Assembly: GCF_000330725.2 (NCBI RefSeq)
Contig: NZ_AMZY02000020.1
Span: forward strand, 1 to 64,000
Origin: Mariniradius saccharolyticus AK6
GTDB taxonomy: Bacteria; Bacteroidota; Bacteroidia; Cytophagales; Cyclobacteriaceae
Direction: 5' to 3'
DNA: 64,000 bases
In this document: positions 8,179-15,844 of the stretch, piece by piece
Numbering within the stretch: position 1 is the stretch's first letter
Layout: every line of letters starts with the position of its first letter
Notes under the pieces: model-generated
Seen by the model: only the letters and a program-made list of their open reading frames with translations
What the model was told of the DNA's origin: nothing
The model's database searches: none
Made by a program: the position numbers and the translations under genes

Positions 8179-8594
8179 TTTTTATCAATAAAGTGTTGAA
8201 ATCGACTAATCGATAGGTTTCTGGCGACTTGCATTGAATCACCAAAATTTATATTCTTAGTGAAAAATAATCAAATAGTCGAATGATTCTCAAAATCCAA
8301 AGAAATTAATTTTGACAATGGGTTTTTCTCAAAGATGACGTGGATTCAGTTACGGTTGGATTTGCTTTCAAGGACAAGCGAAATCTAAATGCAATTTGAT
8401 CCAAACCGATCTGCTTCGGAGAAGTTGTTGTATTTGGCACGCAACGTCAATACCGACTTTTCCTTCACCGGTCAAATACCATTTTTGGTTCGCTATTTAG
8501 ATAACAGGATATTTTGCACCTATCTTGAATCTATTTTGTCTATATCTGCAAGCAGCAAAGGGGTTGGCCTTGAATTTTGCGAGAAAATTCAACC
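8179..8594. other. Gene-free AT-rich stretch
   Basis: This stretch separates the LRR gene and the PLD-like gene, both on the minus strand. A plus-strand frame of 115 codons (8389-8736) runs antisense into the PLD-like gene and has no supporting signal. I see no hairpin with a T-tract and no clear gene. Confidence 0.4.
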
Positions 8595-9446
8595 TTACAG
8601 CGACATTTTTAACTCGTCTATTGCCAGTACGAAGTTGGCAATGGATTCTGATAAAAGACTTACTTCATTTGGATCAGCTTCCTCTAAAGTCCTTGTATTT
8701 AATGATCTGTCGAGCGTCCCCCATATCGTATTGTAATGCCTTCTCTTTCCGTCAATCAACTCAAGTTCCAAGCCCTTGATTCTTGGTAGAAGACGGGAAT
8801 CATATTGCAAAGCATCAAACTCTCTTTGGGTGAGAATTCCGGAGATGCGCAATCGATTTATCTTTGAATTCCAAATAAATGCGGTGTAATTATTTCGGGT
8901 GGTATTGATTGAAAGTTCCCCAGCTTTTTGATTCAACTTTACAGGGCGCCCGATTGAAGCTGTCAACGTTTCATACAGCAAATCACGCCAATCCACACCA
9001 AGCTGCTCTTGGTTCGGAGATTGGAAGAAAGTATTGACGTCAATCTCTAGATACCTTTTGCAAAACGAAATCAATTCCTGGTATTCCTGATCTGTTTCGG
9101 TCTGGTAGGCAAGTTCCAAAGAGTTTACTTCCGAACTCCACAAGAGGTTCATCGACGATACAATCCCGTATTTTTCATTGAGGTAGAGCTTGCAATGTAG
9201 ATTTTTCCTTGGTTCATAGGAAATCCCAAGTTTGTCCAATTCGTCAAATGAATTGGCATTTCCAGCATCTTCACGAACAACGAACACGAGGGGGATATTT
9301 CGGTTGCCTAAGTTTTCCAGCTTCTTCAGAAGCTTGTGCCATTTCAGGATTTTTACATAGGGTGATACAAGCAACGCAAATTCATCACTCTCATCAAGAA
9401 GGGTCATCACCTTACTCGATATCTCGCTGGGATTTATAAACTTCAT
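8595..9446 (-). CDS. PLD-like (HKD) domain protein of a nuclease cassette
   Basis: A 283-residue protein. Residues 1-130 form one phospholipase D-like half-domain: LLVSPYV near residue 26 as the first core strand, then H84-C-K86 and N100 in the reduced HxK...N motif, with acidic residues after it. Single-HKD proteins of this kind usually act as homodimers and are often nucleases. The C-terminal half (about 140-283) is not recognised. The gene begins nine bases after the stop of a broken upstream gene and is the last of a three-gene minus-strand cassette. Its own frame looks intact. Lipid or cardiolipin synthesis is unlikely because there is no membrane segment and no second HKD motif. Confidence 0.75.
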   Translation of the reverse strand: MKFINPSEISSKVMTLLDESDEFALLVSPYVKILKWHKLLKKLENLGNRNIPLVFVVREDAGNANSFDELDKLGISYEPRKNLHCKLYLNEKYGIVSSMNLLWSSEVNSLELAYQTETDQEYQELISFCKRYLEIDVNTFFQSPNQEQLGVDWRDLLYETLTASIGRPVKLNQKAGELSINTTRNNYTAFIWNSKINRLRISGILTQREFDALQYDSRLLPRIKGLELELIDGKRRHYNTIWGTLDRSLNTRTLEEADPNEVSLLSESIANFVLAIDELKMSL

Positions 9447-9455
9447 TCCTAATTA

Positions 9456-9890
9456 TTAGATATCAACTTCGCCGCCACGCTCCAAATACCACCTAATCCT
9501 CTTGTTGCTCCATTTTCCGACGGATTCAAAAATACCAGATTTTAGGTAATCCGCTATATCTTTAGGATCTAGAAATGGGCCATTATCGCTATCGTCTTCA
9601 TAGCCAAGGCCTTTTTTTGTTTGCAGCCACAATGCAAATTATTCATACTGGTTAAGTTTTTCCAGATAGGGTTGAAGAAAAAGTTCCACAGTTTCCTCAT
9701 AAGAGTCCCAATAAAAAGAATATTCCCCTTGGATTTGAACACAGATTTCCTCCCATACATTGATCAATCCTGAATCTTGTCCAGAAAGTGTAACCTTACA
9801 ACGCTGCAAATCCCTGATACATTTGCGTACGATCTCATTCTTGATCTTTTCAGCAAAGTAGGTGACAATCTGGCTTTCATATTTTAGCAT
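9456..9890 (-). pseudogene. Unknown protein gene interrupted by an in-frame TAA
   Basis: From the ATG at 9890 the frame reads 83 residues to a TAA at 9639-9641. The same frame then continues for 60 protein-like codons (FALWLQTKKGLGYEDD ... YLERGGEVDI) to a second stop at 9456-9458. The first part alone ends abruptly, and the second part has no start codon. Restoring the TAA to a sense codon gives a 144-residue acidic, helical protein that packs tightly between its neighbours: one base after the nuclease stop, nine before the PLD start. This suggests a recent nonsense mutation, or less likely readthrough. I do not recognise the family. Confidence 0.7.
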
Positions 9891-9891
9891 A

Positions 9892-10689
9892 CTACTTCAG
9901 TTCAATCTTCCAGCCCAGTTTATTGGCCTGTTTGATAAATTCATTGATATTTTTCGGATTCCATTGTGTGCTAGTCGAGATGCTCTGATCCTGCAGTTTG
10001 ATAATCTCGTCTTCTTTGATGTAATGTCTTTTATGACGCCATCTTTGAAAGATTTCTTCTGCTGATGCAGTTAGGTCAAACACCCCCAAGCTACTTCCTT
10101 GAATGCTATCCGGAAAATCCCGCTTCAGTTCTGAAAATGTAATATCAGGCTTGCGTTCGACATGGGCAGAAATGACTGCATGAACTAGTTTTCCTTTGTT
10201 GAACTCTTTCCCTTGAAAGATGAATTTTGAGTAGTCCTTTTGAGTATAAAAGAATTTAAAAAAGGTATCGGAAATGACGAAAATTTCGCTCTTTTCACTT
10301 CGAAACCGCCTAATCGTCATTCCTGCGATTGGAATTCCTTCGAACTGATACCTGCTGGATAACTTGGCTTGCAAACTTGGACTGATAGAAGAACCCACTA
10401 AAAGTCCCACCCATTTGGGTTCACTTCCCTCACTCCAATAATCGCCAATTAATAATATTTGGTGTCTGACTCTTAGATAGTCTTCCAATTGGGCTAAACT
10501 CGTTTCATTGATTTCCTCAAGTTTGATTTCCACTATTCCCAGATACTCACCACCGTACTTAGCCAAAATATCGATTCTCCCATCTCCTGCCGAACGCCCC
10601 CTCCCGCTGCGGTGTTCTCCCTCTTCTAGTGGAGAGGGTCGGGGTGAGGTGCTCAATCCCCAATCCCTAATTCTCCAACCTCCTAACAT
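9892..10689 (-). CDS. PD-(D/E)XK nuclease-like protein, 5' end replaced by a repeat
   Basis: A 265-codon frame. Residues about 36-120 show a PD-(D/E)XK core: D40 in GRIDIL and E54-x-K56 in IVEIK, then a helix (LAQLEDYL) and a strand (ILLIGDYW), as in NucS-like and other DNA-cleaving domains. The C-terminal 85 residues carry FPDSIQGS...DEIIKL...TQW..KNINEFI, a module I recall from restriction- and defence-linked proteins. The first 33 residues (with SPRPSPLEEGE) are translated from an interspersed repeat, so the natural N-terminus is missing. No other ATG lies before the nuclease core. It heads the three-gene cassette and may be non-functional. Confidence 0.65.
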   Translation of the reverse strand: MLGGWRIRDWGLSTSPRPSPLEEGEHRSGRGRSAGDGRIDILAKYGGEYLGIVEIKLEEINETSLAQLEDYLRVRHQILLIGDYWSEGSEPKWVGLLVGSSISPSLQAKLSSRYQFEGIPIAGMTIRRFRSEKSEIFVISDTFFKFFYTQKDYSKFIFQGKEFNKGKLVHAVISAHVERKPDITFSELKRDFPDSIQGSSLGVFDLTASAEEIFQRWRHKRHYIKEDEIIKLQDQSISTSTQWNPKNINEFIKQANKLGWKIELK

Positions 10690-10710
10690 CCAAACATCCT
10701 AACTTCCAGA
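10617..10710 (+). repeat. Interspersed palindromic repeat, copy A, with 8-bp tail repeats
   Basis: A hairpin CCCTCTTC (10619-10626) / GGAGAGGG (10631-10638) is followed by TCGGGGTGAGGTGCTCAATCCC. After that come 8-bp units of the form NNTCCNAA (TTCTCCAA, CCTCCTAA, CATCCAAA, CATCCTAA, CTTCCAGA). The element supplies the start codon and first 33 codons of the nuclease-like gene on the minus strand. Confidence 0.75.
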
Positions 10711-10726
10711 TCTGAAATAAAAAATC

Positions 10727-10791
10727 GCCTCTCCGAGGCTCGTGATCAAAAGGGGATCCCCTTTGCTACAATAAAAACGCCACGCTGTGGC
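10727..10791. repeat. Three consecutive short palindromes
   Basis: GCCTC/GAGGC with a 3-base loop (10727-10739), a perfect 16-bp palindrome AAAGGGGATCCCCTTT (10749-10764), and GCCAC/GTGGC with a 3-base loop (10779-10791). They lie between repeat copies A and B. None is followed by a strong T-tract. They could be remnants of a mobile element end or a structured transcript. Confidence 0.5.
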
Positions 10792-10835
10792 TTAGTATGT
10801 CGAAATCTGAACCACAGTCTCTTCCAGAGGTGCAA

Positions 10836-10912
10836 TCTCCCTCTCCTCGAGGAGAGGGCCGGGGAGAGGTGCCAAATCCCTTTTCCCCAACCTGCCAACC
10901 TTCCAAAATTCC
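10836..10912 (+). repeat. Interspersed palindromic repeat, copy B, with 8-bp tail repeats
   Basis: The core is the perfect 20-bp palindrome CCCTCTCCTCGAGGAGAGGG (10839-10858). It is followed by CCGGGGAGAGGTGCCAAATCCC and 8-bp units TTCCCCAA, CCTGCCAA, CCTTCCAA, AATTCCTC. Its order of parts matches copy A about 220 bp away, and its start matches the degenerate copy C at 5.63 kb. Confidence 0.8.
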
Positions 10913-10953
10913 TCTTCGAAGTCATTTTGGTGACCGTTAAGCCTAACTAAAAC

Positions 10954-10983
10954 AAAAAGCCCCCGATTGCTCAGGGGCTTTTT
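10954..10983 (-). terminator. Intrinsic terminator of the Oar-like receptor gene
   Basis: AAAAAGCCCC (10954-10963) and GGGGCTTTTT (10974-10983) form a perfect 10-bp stem with a 10-base loop. On the minus strand it ends in a T-run and lies about 20 bases past the stop at 11004. The symmetrical A and T tracts would let it work in both directions. Confidence 0.85.
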
Positions 10984-11003
10984 CGTGGCTTATAAGTGAA
11001 TAA

Positions 11004-14000
11004 TTAGAAGTTGAACCTCAGACCATACTGTAATCTCCATACGTCACCGGCATTGGCGGTAGGCACGAAGGTTTCAGACATCAAGTTGGTACCGAAGTTT
11101 CTCATTCTGAATACAGGCTGGTTGTTGGCATCCACACCTGCAGGAATCAAAGGCTGCGTGCTTAAGAAAGCCTTGCCCACACCCCAATTGTTGTTCAATA
11201 AGTTGCCAACGTTGAGGATATCTATCCTGAATTCCAAGGTCTGCTTTTTGCTGGTTGTGAACAATTGCTGGGCGAAAGAGAAGTCGGCCCTGTAAACCAT
11301 TGGCATAAATACCGCACCACGCTCAGCGATGGAACCCCTGTTGGCGTTCAGGTATTTGTCTTGCTTGATATAAGCATCCCAAGCAGCTCTTTGGTCTGCG
11401 ACTGTGAAAGTTCTTCCAGAAGAAGTAAACTCTTGGAAGTTCATTTCATTGGTATTGGCATGGATGTAGATCAAGTCGTTGGAGAAACCACCGTCACCGT
11501 TGAAATCACCACCATATACGTAGCTACCGTTACCGATAGTCCTGCCTTCCCAGAACAAGGAGAAGGTAGTTGGACCGAAGTCAAAGATATCGGCAGTGTA
11601 GTTCAAAGCAGTAGCGATCCTGTGGCCCATGGCATTGGCAGAGAAGCCAAGTCTGGGATTGTTTGGATCACCTTGGTGTTGGTTGTTGTTCCAAGAACCG
11701 AAAGCGATAGATCCTGGGTCCACGGTATTCTTGGCTTCACCGTAGCTATAGAAAATTTTACCGTAGAAGCCATTCGCGAATGGTTTTTCCAAGGAAATGG
11801 AAGCCACCCATGAGTTGCCAACAGCTTGGTTGGAAAGGGTTACCGCGTTGTCGATCTTGTTGTTGATCCTGTTGGTGAATGGGTCACGGTTTGGATCGGT
11901 AGAAGGCCTTGAATCAGGAATCCATCTTGGTCTAGGGTCTGGACCTGAGAATGCGGCATTTGGATTGTCCAAGTTGGCATTATAGTAAGCGACACCGTTT
12001 ACGTCCTTGTTGTAGATGAACTCAGCCGTAGCGATGATGCCCAATGGCAACCTGTGGTCGATGGCGATATTGGATCTCCAGATTTGTGGGAACTTGAAGC
12101 TGGTCTCAGTCAAAGCCAATTCATAGTTGGCAGCAGGAGCACCGCTGACTGAAGTAGGCTTGTAGGTCTCTGGATTTGGGTTGAATGGTCTGTTGGTCAC
12201 GTTGTTCAACCTGTCGAAACCTGTAAGGATACCGTTGTTACCGATTTGGTTGGAGATCCACACGTAAGCAGGACGGCCGGTGAAGATACCGGTACCACCC
12301 CTGACTTGTGTAGTGCGTGCACCTTTGCTGAGGTCGTAGTTGAAACCAACTCTAGGTGACCAAAGGATGTTCGGATCAGGCAATTTGTCAGTTCTGAATT
12401 GAACAGTCTCTCCCGCAGGATTCCTGAAGTTAAAGCCTTCCACTTCTGTGTTTCTGAAACCAGTCTCACCGAAGAATGGCACGTCAATCCTCAAACCAAC
12501 GGTGACATTGAGGTCCTTGTTGACTTGGATCTCATCCTGCCCATAGAGACCAGCATACAATACTTTCAAAGGCTGGATTGGCTTCTCTTGGCCTGGGATG
12601 TTGTTATAGCGAACTTCAAATCTCCTCACAGTGGAAGGTCCTGCTTGGCCAGCCAAAAATGCATTAGCGTCCGCATAGAAATCCTCGAGGGAGTTGTAGG
12701 TGTATACCGACTGGGAACCTGGGAAGAACACGTTTTCAGATTGATATCTTTCCACGCTTAGACCACCGGTGATGGTATGGATGCCTTTGAAGATCTGTAC
12801 GTTGTTCTGCAATTGGAAAGTCTTGTACCTCAATTCGTTGTTTGGCGTAAATGGCTCAAAACCGAATGTGGTATAAGTAGCACCGTCTTTCAGGATATCC
12901 ACCATCGGGAAGAAGTCACCCCTTGAACCACGGCTTTCATCCTGATAGGTGTAACCTACGATCAGGTTGTTTGTCATGTTGGTGTTGATCCGAGTGTTCA
13001 ATTCACCCACGATAGAGCGGATATTTTCGAAGATGATGTAGTTGGAGTTTTGGAAGTTCAAGGCATTCAGGTTGCCATTTCTACCACCAAAACCCAAAGA
13101 AGAAGAACCGGAAGCCAATACATCGGTAGAAGAATCAAGGTGGTTGTAACGTACGCTCAGCTTGTTCTTGTCATTGATGTTGTAGTCAATCTTGGCAAGG
13201 ATCTTGGTAGCTACCGTAGAGTGGTCGTAGTCCTGGTAAGGACCGGTCTCGTAGCCAAAGTTATTCCTCAAATAGTTCCTCAAGTTGTTGAGATCGGAAG
13301 CAAGCACCCGGGTCACGTTACCCGCAATGGCCTCAGAACCTGTGTTGGCCCTAAAGGTTGTTCCTGGCCTTGTTTCCTTGTCATCTTCAAATGAAGCGAA
13401 GAAGAACAATTTGTTTTTGATGATGGGACCACCTACACGGAAACCTACTTGTCTGTATTTGAAGTCGCCTGGGTTGAAGGTGTTGTCACCTGCTTGGGTA
13501 CCTACATTGTCAGAACCCCTCCAGAAATAGTAGGCAGAACCTGTGAAGGAGTTGGTACCGGAACGGGTTACGGTGTTTACACCAGCACCGGTGAAGTTAC
13601 CTTGTCTTACGTCATAAGGAGCAATGTTCACGGAAATCTGGTCGATCGCATCCAAGGAGATTGGAGATACACCAGTCCGGTCGCCAGGCTGACCACCGAG
13701 ACCGAAGGAGTTGTTGAAATAAGAACCATCCACGGTGATGTTGTTCAACCTGTTGTCCTGACCGGCAAAGGAAGAACCTGATGCCTGCGGAGTCAAACGG
13801 GTGAAATCGCCAATCCTACGTGAAATGGTAGGAAGCTTGTTGATAGTTTGGTTGTCGATGGCGGTAGTGGCACCGGTACGGTCTGAAGAAAACACAGAGT
13901 TCTTCTCACCTGTGATGACGACTTCGGCCAGTTCCTCACCTGTGTCCCGCATCGTCACATTGACGTTGGCAGCGATACCCAAGCTCAAGAAGATGCCTTC

Positions 14001-14285
14001 CACGGTTTGTGATTCGTAGCCGATAAAAGATACAGTCACGTTGTAAGGACCACCTACCCTCATGCCGGGGATAGTGTATCGACCTTCAATGTTGGTCACC
14101 GCGCCATACCGCGTACCGGATGGCATGTGGGTAGCCACTACGTTTGCGCCGGGAAGCGTCTCCCCTTTGCTGTCTACCACCCTACCAGTCATACTGGAAG
14201 TGGAAACCCCCTGTGCAAATGCTAAACTGGTCGCGAAAACCAGCAAAGCCACTGCCAGAACACTCTTTAGTAATGATTGCCTCAT
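11004..14285 (-). CDS. Oar-like TonB-dependent outer-membrane receptor
   Basis: A 1093-residue outer-membrane protein. A signal peptide ends at about residue 24 (SLAFAQ). A carboxypeptidase-regulatory-like beta-sandwich follows (about 30-115: GRVVDSKGETLPGANV), then a TonB plug (about 130-245) and a C-terminal beta-barrel ending in the aromatic YGLRFNF. Its order and wording (SRRIGDFTRLTPQASG, NITVDGSYFNNSFG, NTVTRSGTNSFTGSAYYF) match the Oar/OmpA-related family rather than SusC. No SusD partner is next to it. The substrate is unknown; Oar of Myxococcus takes part in signalling and protein uptake. The 350-bp upstream region carries repeated CTTAACAT sites. Confidence 0.93.
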   Translation of the reverse strand: MRQSLLKSVLAVALLVFATSLAFAQGVSTSSMTGRVVDSKGETLPGANVVATHMPSGTRYGAVTNIEGRYTIPGMRVGGPYNVTVSFIGYESQTVEGIFLSLGIAANVNVTMRDTGEELAEVVITGEKNSVFSSDRTGATTAIDNQTINKLPTISRRIGDFTRLTPQASGSSFAGQDNRLNNITVDGSYFNNSFGLGGQPGDRTGVSPISLDAIDQISVNIAPYDVRQGNFTGAGVNTVTRSGTNSFTGSAYYFWRGSDNVGTQAGDNTFNPGDFKYRQVGFRVGGPIIKNKLFFFASFEDDKETRPGTTFRANTGSEAIAGNVTRVLASDLNNLRNYLRNNFGYETGPYQDYDHSTVATKILAKIDYNINDKNKLSVRYNHLDSSTDVLASGSSSLGFGGRNGNLNALNFQNSNYIIFENIRSIVGELNTRINTNMTNNLIVGYTYQDESRGSRGDFFPMVDILKDGATYTTFGFEPFTPNNELRYKTFQLQNNVQIFKGIHTITGGLSVERYQSENVFFPGSQSVYTYNSLEDFYADANAFLAGQAGPSTVRRFEVRYNNIPGQEKPIQPLKVLYAGLYGQDEIQVNKDLNVTVGLRIDVPFFGETGFRNTEVEGFNFRNPAGETVQFRTDKLPDPNILWSPRVGFNYDLSKGARTTQVRGGTGIFTGRPAYVWISNQIGNNGILTGFDRLNNVTNRPFNPNPETYKPTSVSGAPAANYELALTETSFKFPQIWRSNIAIDHRLPLGIIATAEFIYNKDVNGVAYYNANLDNPNAAFSGPDPRPRWIPDSRPSTDPNRDPFTNRINNKIDNAVTLSNQAVGNSWVASISLEKPFANGFYGKIFYSYGEAKNTVDPGSIAFGSWNNNQHQGDPNNPRLGFSANAMGHRIATALNYTADIFDFGPTTFSLFWEGRTIGNGSYVYGGDFNGDGGFSNDLIYIHANTNEMNFQEFTSSGRTFTVADQRAAWDAYIKQDKYLNANRGSIAERGAVFMPMVYRADFSFAQQLFTTSKKQTLEFRIDILNVGNLLNNNWGVGKAFLSTQPLIPAGVDANNQPVFRMRNFGTNLMSETFVPTANAGDVWRLQYGLRFNF

Positions 14286-14416
14286 AATTTTGATTTTTGT
14301 GGAAAATATTGATTAAAAGCTTAGGAATCGGTTAAGTTTTCCAGTACAAATGTAGAACTCAACCCTAAGTTTTTTTTGTAGGAATTGTTAAGTTTTAACA
14401 TTTGTTCACAATATTA

Positions 14417-14569
14417 CTTAACATTAACTTAACATTGGAATCAGAAGGAAATTTTTTCTAAGGCTAATTTTTGTATTTTAAACAGTCTGTATTGCTTTTT
14501 CTCCAATAAATTTAGAATTAAGTTTGTTCAGCGGTACTCATGTTAAGGAATCTTTAATTCAATGTTAAG
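14417..14569. promoter_or_regulatory. Four CTTAACAT sites in the oar/yhhN divergent region
   Basis: CTTAACAT occurs at 14417-14424 and 14428-14435, as an 11-bp-spaced direct repeat of ACTTAACATT. Its reverse complement ATGTTAAG occurs at 14540-14547 and 14562-14569. All four lie in the AT-rich interval between the divergent receptor and YhhN-like genes. Spacing by one helical turn and the paired orientation fit a regulator binding region, but the protein is unknown. Confidence 0.45.
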
Positions 14570-14642
14570 CGTTGCGTTTCTCTGGATTTTCGAAATAATA
14601 GACCGTATATTGTTCCAGCTTGACAATAATCTCTTACAGATC

Positions 14643-15338
14643 ATGAAAAAAAAGAACATACTTTGGCTCTATTTGTTTATGGTTTTTGCCATTGTGGATG
14701 TGTTTTTGACAGCAAATGGCCAACAGGAATACCGTATTTTTTCAAAACCTGGTATAATTCTTTTTTTATGGGTCTACTTTTTGGCAATCAGTAAAAATAT
14801 GGAGGGAACGCTGCTGCGAAAAAGTATATCGGCAGCTTTGATATTTTCTTGGTTGGGGGATGTGCTGCTTATTTTCCCGGACCTGTTCTTGTACGGGTTG
14901 GGTGCATTCCTGATGGCCCATGTCTGCTACATCATCGGGTTTAAGCTTGCCCAGACCAATCCCTTTTCCATCGGTCAGGTCAACTTCATCAAGTTGTTTT
15001 TCCAGAACCTCCCCATCTACCTTTTGGCGGCAATGTTCTATTTCTTTATCAATGCAGGACTTGGCAATCTAAAAATCCCCGTTGTCATCTACCTTGTCGT
15101 GATTGTCCTTATGGCGACCACGGCGCGTGAACGGTATGGAAAGACGGGTTCCTTGAGTTTTTGGCAGGTGATGTTGGGAGCGGTACTATTTATGCTTTCG
15201 GATGGCATTTTGGCGATGAATAAATTCTACAAGCCATTTCCCGAGTCAGGCGTTTTGGTGATGGGTACTTACATCCTTGCCCAATTCCTCATTGTCCGGG
15301 GAATATTGGCACATATCACCAGTATTGGACAGAAGTAA
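14643..15338 (+). CDS. YhhN/TMEM86 family membrane protein (lysoplasmalogenase-like)
   Basis: A 231-residue integral membrane protein with about eight hydrophobic segments. The family motif region SWLGDVLLIFP (conserved GD) and a later SDGILAMNKF (conserved SD and N) match YhhN/TMEM86, whose animal members hydrolyse lysoplasmalogen. The bacterial substrate is uncertain. The frame is open upstream to 14562, but the ATG at 14643 (MKKKNILW) gives a typical N-terminus just before the first membrane segment. It ends 11 bases before the convergent ytxJ stop. Confidence 0.85.
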   Translation: MKKKNILWLYLFMVFAIVDVFLTANGQQEYRIFSKPGIILFLWVYFLAISKNMEGTLLRKSISAALIFSWLGDVLLIFPDLFLYGLGAFLMAHVCYIIGFKLAQTNPFSIGQVNFIKLFFQNLPIYLLAAMFYFFINAGLGNLKIPVVIYLVVIVLMATTARERYGKTGSLSFWQVMLGAVLFMLSDGILAMNKFYKPFPESGVLVMGTYILAQFLIVRGILAHITSIGQK

Positions 15339-15349
15339 ACCATCGGCGA

Positions 15350-15688
15350 TTAGCCGATGCGGGACATGATGTCTTGATAGCTGATGCCCATGTGGCTGTT
15401 GTCGTAGACGGCCTTGCCGTCCTTGATGAGGATGATTTGTGGGGATTCGTGGTACACGTCGAATTGTGCGGCAATCTGATTGGAGATATTCCGGTAGCTG
15501 AGCAAATCCAAAAAGTAAGGCTGAATCTTTTCAAAATCCTCGGTTTTCCAATTCCTTTTGAGCCGGTCCCACGCCATGCCGCTGATCGCACAACGGGTGG
15601 AATGCTTAAAGATCAATACGGGGCGTGATTTGCTTGTCGTTTTGATTTCTTCGATTTGGGAAGCGTCCTTTAATTGAATCCAGTCCAT
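15350..15688 (-). CDS. ytxJ: Bacillithiol-system redox-active protein YtxJ
   Basis: A 112-residue thioredoxin-fold protein (DUF2847). The active-site cysteine is C33 in KHSTRCAIS, the family signature, and a cis-Pro region is visible as ESPQIILI. The family is thought to reduce bacillithiolated proteins, so its presence suggests that this organism uses bacillithiol; no bsh genes are in the window. It is convergent with the YhhN-like gene and divergent from the DUF4403 gene. Confidence 0.9.
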   Translation of the reverse strand: MDWIQLKDASQIEEIKTTSKSRPVLIFKHSTRCAISGMAWDRLKRNWKTEDFEKIQPYFLDLLSYRNISNQIAAQFDVYHESPQIILIKDGKAVYDNSHMGISYQDIMSRIG

Positions 15689-15741
15689 GGGGAAATCATC
15701 TGAATGGTTTGGGTGAAAGAATCCGTCGGGAAATTAATTCA

Positions 15742-15771
15742 TTTGGCATTAAAATGGTTCCCCTATTTTTG
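15742..15771 (+). promoter_or_regulatory. Bacteroidota-type promoter of the DUF4403 gene
   Basis: TTTG (15742-15745), an 18-base spacer and TATTTTTG (15764-15771) match the -33/-7 pattern TTTG-N(17-20)-TAnnTTTG. The start codon follows 73 bases later, giving a normal leader. Confidence 0.6.
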
Positions 15772-15844
15772 CGTTTTCCCGTTCAAACCAACAAGTCCCC
15801 GATTTGTCGCTCTGGACCTCAGGGACAATTCGACCTACCGCCCT

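Noticed and set aside
8389-8736. A 115-codon plus-strand frame near the PLD-like gene
   Set aside because: Its 3' end is antisense to the PLD-like gene, and no start signal or family pattern supports it.
8595-9446. Cardiolipin synthase
   Set aside because: Only one HKD half-domain is present, with no membrane segments, and it lies in a nuclease cassette.
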